NCBI GenBank assembly: GCA_022559845.1
Contig: CM040127.1
Span: 32,202,708 to 32,266,707, forward strand
DNA: 64,000 nt
Direction of reading: 5' to 3'
DNA from: Amorphophallus konjac
Lineage: Eukaryota > Streptophyta > Magnoliopsida > Alismatales > Araceae
In this document: positions 50,201-56,200 of the stretch, piece after piece
Position numbering within the stretch: the stretch's first letter is position 1
Layout: every line of letters begins with the position of its first letter
Program-made: the position numbers and the translations under genes
The notes under the pieces: model-generated
The model's database searches: none
What the model was told of the DNA's origin: nothing
Seen by the model: only the letters and a program-made list of their open reading frames with translations

Positions 50201-53200
50201 GCGGAAACACCTGCGTTCTCTATTCCCCTCTTCTTATCTGAGTAATTTCCCTGTTACAAAAAAAGAAAAAAAGAGTGAGTGAGTCATCCTTTTTTCATTT
50301 TTTTAAATTCAGTTTTTAGTATCACGTTATTTTTCTGGATTTTGGTTGTTCAATGAAGATTCATCTTTTGATGTACATTTAGTCTAATCTTGGAAGGAGG
50401 CATGAATGCATTAGTTGCTTGCTTTTTTTCGCAACCACCAAGTATTATGTATTTGTGATTTGTAATAACATCCTTGATATTGACAGATATGCACCTCCTC
50501 TTCCTGACACTGGCCAGTGGTTGCTACTAGCACTAAATGAGATGCTTCCTCGTTGGGCAGTTGGAATGTTAAGAGCCCACATAATTGGGCTTCATCATTA
50601 CTTGATGTTGTTTATGATGCTGGCCTTTTCTGTTCTATTTGATTCTGTAAAAGCCCCTGGCCTGGGACTTGGGGCAAGGTACATGTTTACCATGGCAATT
50701 GGCCGTCTTCTACGAGCCATAACATTTGTCTCAACAATTCTGCCCTCAGCTCGGCCTTGGTGTGCTATGTCTCGGTTTCCAGTCCCTTCGCACCCCCATC
50801 CTTGGGCACAAAAGTATTATATGCCATATGCTTCTGATTCTGATGCCATTCGCAGGCTTATACAAACTGACACACATTATGGTATGACAGATAAAATGGA
50901 TGTGTTTTTAAGGCATCATGTTTTCAATGTTTATGTTCTTCTATTTGTCCCGTTTGTTCAGTGATGCTAGTGTCCATCTAACACTTGCCCCTATTTGTCA
51001 TTCTAGCAAATGTCAAAGTTTATCCTGGTGAGCACCAGCCAGATTGGGCGAGGATGAGCTTCCTAATAGACATATTGAGGCCTACTGTTTCAGAGGGTCC
51101 TTCCTGGTATCATTTGTTGAAAAAAGCTGGGGGTGGTTGCAATGACTTACTTTATAGCGGCCACATGCTTGTGGCAGTTCTTACAGCTATGGCTTGGATG
51201 GTATGCCTTTGTTCTCCAGTGTTATTACTGATGGTTTTCTTGATTCTTAGCTAACTCTTCGTATTCTCAATCTACATGAAGTGTCTAACGCAGTAGAAGT
51301 GTAAGTTACTGCATAGATGGATGTAATTATGTAAAACCTGTCACATAATTTCTGGCCATAACTTTTGGAGGCAATTGCAATGTCCTAATTTGCTTATAGA
51401 TTAGATCAATAAAGAATTATCTCAAATAAACTTTATAGCTGTTATATTGACTCCTTTCGGGACATATATGTAGTCTAGGCCTCATAACTTCTCAAGTCTA
51501 GTTGCAATCTTCTAGCTCAGTTATAAATTTACAGAGAAATATTTCTAAAGATTGAACTTAGTAAAAAAATTATCATTAATATTTAATCCTTTGAGGACCT
51601 ATATATTTTTCACATTCCTTTACAAAAGAATAAGCTGAACTTTCAGCTAGTAGGTGCCTGCAGCTCTTTTTGCTACTTTATGAATTCAACCCAGTAGTCA
51701 TGTTAAAGGTACTTGAGTAGCATCTTCTAGATTCTTCTCTTTCTTTGGGTGCTAGTGCATGTGGACTATGATGGCTGTGATGGAGTAAATTGCTCGGGTA
51801 AAATTATTGTTTGCAGAGGCCTTTCCTAATGCTCCCTTTCGATATGCCACAGGTATGTGTTGGGGGTTCTGGTAAAACCGGACATAGATTGCAGCATCAG
51901 ACTTCAGCTGTTGTGTCTCCAACCATTTGCATACATCGGCAATCAGAACATAATTTTTTCTTTCTTGATGCCTTTGCCACCATGCCAGCGTCCTGTAGGT
52001 GTTGTATACATTGGCGAACAGAACACAGTTTTTCCTTTCTTTTGATGCCTTGGCACCATGCAAGTGTCCTGTAGGTGCAGCACAAAAAACATGGCATAAA
52101 CTATCCCTCCTCTCCAATCAGCTCACTCCCAATGTCCCATTTGGTTGCAGAATTAGTTTTGATGCTGATGTTTTTAGAGCCCATAATATCAATATTGTAA
52201 TTGATATAAGAGGAACTAGGAAGGCGACAGCTGAAGTGGAAGGAAGAATTAGGGATGGAGTAGGAAGACGAGAGAGAATCTTAGGACTCTCGAAGCGTAA
52301 ATTGCAATGTCTTTAATACGGCTTGAAACCTGTATTAAATTTGTAATGTAGATTCTTCTAACACAACTCTGCCATGGCCGGTCCCAAGCCCGGATGAGAA
52401 AGGAGGAGGGTTTGCATTAAGTTGACAGCCAACAGTAAAATTTTGTTACATCTCCCACATGAATTCTGATCTAAATACATTTTGTGCTATTGTTAGGGCG
52501 TCCCCTGGAAGCGACGCGTTACATCGGAACCTGGATGGAATGATAAGTAAGCAAGGGCTAGCTAGGGCGTTCCCCGTAAGCGACGAGCAACAATGGCGCC
52601 CGATTGCGGTGTCAATAGGCAAGGGTTCCCGTGTGGGGTTAGATGTTCACGGGTAAAGAAGCTAGTCCAAAAATATAGGATCCGTCTAGCTACTTGGAAT
52701 ATAGGAACTTTAATGGGTAAGGGTTTAGAATAGGTTAAGTTAATGAAGGACATGAGGGTTAGCATAACTTGCCTACAAGAAACTAGGTGGAAAGGATGTA
52801 ATGCTAAAGATATTGATGGATATAAAATTTAGTATATGGGTAATAATAACTCTAGAAATGGTGTTGCTATAATAATAGATAAAAACTTAAAAGATAGAGT
52901 TGTAGAAGTGAATAGATTGGGGGATAGACTAATGTTAATTAAACTTATCTTAGGTGAGGATATTTTGAATATAATTAGTACATATGCATCTCAAGTAGGA
53001 TTAGAAGAGAGCATTAAAAAGTAATTTTAGGAGGCTATTGATAGTTTGATCCAAAATATCCCTAGTGAAGAGAGAATCTTTGTTGGAGGGGATCTTAATG
53101 GTCATGTAGGTAAAGATAATAGAAGTTATGAGAGGATTCATGGAGGATATGGTTTTGGCAATAGAAATGATATGGGATGTACTATTCTTGATTTTGCTAT

Positions 53201-56200
53201 GGCCTATGATCTAGCAATTGCTAATACTTTCTTTAAGAAGAGGGACAAACACTTAATAACATACAAGAGTGGAATACATATAAGTCAAATTGATTATTTT
53301 CTTATTAGGAAGGTCGATAGAGTTTTATGTAAAGATTGCAAAGTTATTCCTGGGGAGAGTCTAGCCCCTCAACGTATGTTGTTAGTAATGGATATCATTA
53401 TCCCTAAATTCAAAAGAAAGACCATTATAAATAATTGTTCTAAGATTAAACGGTGGAATTTAAAAAGTAAAAGTTTAGAAACATTTAAAAATCATCTATT
53501 AAAGGAAAATATTTAAAATTTAGAACAAGAAACTAATGTAATGTGGAATAATATTACAAATTATATAACGAGTGTAGCAAAACGACTCTTAGGCGAATCT
53601 AAAGTTAAAAAGAATGTAGAAAAAGAGACTTGGTAGTGGAGTGAGGAAATCTAAAATACCATTAGAGTAAAAAAGGAGTGCTTTAAAGTTTGGCAAACTA
53701 ACAAAAATAATCAAACCCTAGAAACTTATAAAATCGCTAAAAAGAGAGTTAAGAAAATAGTTGGCGAAGCTAAATCAAAGACATTTGAAGATTTATACAA
53801 TAAATTAGGAATCCGAGAGAGTGAAAATGACATATTTATACTTGCTAAGTTAAGAGAAAGGAAAAGTAGAGATTTAGATCATGTTCGTTGCATTAAAGGT
53901 GAAGATCAAAGGGTTTTAACCAAGGATCTTGAGATTAAAGAGAGGTGACATAGTTATTTTCAGAAGTTACTTAATGGAGATTGCGTCAAGGCTTTCTCTT
54001 TAGAAGGTGCCCGAGAGTCAATAAGATTTGATAAATATCAATATTTCAAACGTATTAAGATGTCAGAAGTGGAGGATGCTTTAAGGAAAATGAAAATGGG
54101 CAAGACCTTAGGACCAGATGGCATACCTATTGAAGTATAGAAAGGCCTAGGAGACATTGGTATTCAGTGGCTAACTAAATTTTTCAATAAAATTATAAAG
54201 GAACGGAGAATGCCAGAAGTTTAGAGAAAAAGTGTTGTAATTCCTTTCTAAAAAAAGAAAGGAGATATTCAAAGCAACAATAATTATCGTGGAATTAAAC
54301 TTATGAGTCATATTAGGAAACTTTGGGAAAGAGTAATCGAAAAACGCCTCCGATGTATGGCTACTGTATCGAAAAATCAGATTGGTTTTATGTCGAAGAG
54401 ATCTACTATAGAAGCTATTTTCTTACTACGACAGTTAATGGAGAAGTATAGAAAGATGAGAAAAGATTTGTATATGATTTTTCTTGATTTAGAGAAGGCG
54501 TATGATCGAGTATCGAGAGAATTGATTTGGTGGACATTAAGAAAGAAAGGAGTCTCTCAAGGATATGTTGATTTGGTTAAGGATATATACAAATGTACTA
54601 TTACTAGTGTTCGAACTATTGTTGGAGAGACCGGTGAATTTTCAGTTTCTATAGGTTTGCATCAAGGTTCTGCACTAAATCCGTATCTCTTTGCCTTAGT
54701 TATGGATGAAGTAACAAAACAATTGTATGAGGATATCCCTTGGTGTATGTTAGTTGCAGATGATATTATCTTAATTGATGAGAGTATTGATGATTTAAAT
54801 GCTAAGTTAGAGCGTTGGAGACATGTCTTGGAGTCCAATGGTTTTAAATTAGTAGGAGCAAGTCAGAGTTTATGCATTATAATTTTAGTAATGGGAGAGT
54901 GATACAGGAAGACATGGTTCCAATTGATGGACATAAGATTCCGAAGAGCAGTAGCTTTCGGTACTTAGGGTCTATCATATAAGAGAATGGGAAGATTTAT
55001 GACGATATTGCATATAGGATTAAGACATGCTAGTTAAGATGGAGAAGCGCATCAGGAGTCTTCTGTGGTCGTCGTATGCCTATGAAACTCAAAATGAGGT
55101 TTTATAGAACGATTGTGAGACATGCTTTGTTATATGGTATCGAGTGTTGGACAGTACGAAAGGAACACATTCACAAAATGTGTGTAGCAGAGATGAGGAT
55201 GCTGAGATGGATGTGTGACAAGACTAAGAAAGACAAGATTAGGAATGTGCGCATTCGTAAGGACTTGGGGATAGTCCCAATTGATAGTAAAATGAGAGAA
55301 AATAGATTCAGGTGATTTGGACATGTGTTTCGTCATCCTAACTCAGCGCCGGTTAAAAGATGTGACTGAATATTAGTGGATGTTAGTAAAAGAGCTCAAG
55401 GAATGCCTAAAATAAGATGGTGCGATGTTATTAGGAAGTACATTAATTTCTTGATTTTTAATATGAATATAACACTTGATAGAAATATTTGGCAGAACAT
55501 GATTCATGTAGCCGACCCCAAATAATTGGGATAAGGCTCTGATGATGATGATGATGATGATTCTTTTAACACATGGACATAAACTTGATAGAATCATAGA
55601 ACATAACTAAACACATACTATTGATTGGTCTAAGTAGCAATATCAAAATTGCTACTGATATAGGTATTCAATATGCAACCAAACACCCAACAAAACTGGT
55701 GGTGGTCTTCACTAACTATTAAATAAATATGAATACTTTCCTTAGTGACTGAAGCCCGTAGCCCAGTTAACTGCAAAGTATATTCTGCTTGCACATGATA
55801 TTCAGTTTCACCATTTAGTCTGCAAGATGAGGCCCGACTTGCCTACCAAATTTGGATTCTGATCCAGCCAATGTTAGGCTCTGGCTCATATGGTACAGGG
55901 TAGGGGATTTGGTGGGCGCCACCCAGGTTCTAACCTGGGTGGTGAGGGTTTCATGTTTATATTGAACAGGCTCTGCCTCTGCAGCAGAGTCCCTCAAAAA
56001 AATAAAATTGAAGATTTTTAAGTGAATTTGAGGAGTTCATCCATCCATATAATTTTCAAAATTGAACCAAATGGCATCAAATTGCTTCGACATGTAAACA
56101 GAGAATGATAGGGGATTGGAGGGCCGCCACCCATGTCCAAACCTGGGTGGTGAGGGTTTCTTGCTTATATTGAACAGACTCTGCCACTGCGGGGAGTCCC

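Larger units (their letters stand above)
14295..50486 (+). other. Giant intron 1 (about 36.2 kb) of the SMS-like gene
   Basis: Bounded by GTAAGA at 14295 and TTGACAG ending at 50486. Only about 2.2 kb is ordinary intron sequence (14295-15257 and 49250-50486); the rest is two nested LTR retrotransposons. No coding sequence of the host gene is seen inside it. Confidence 0.85.
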
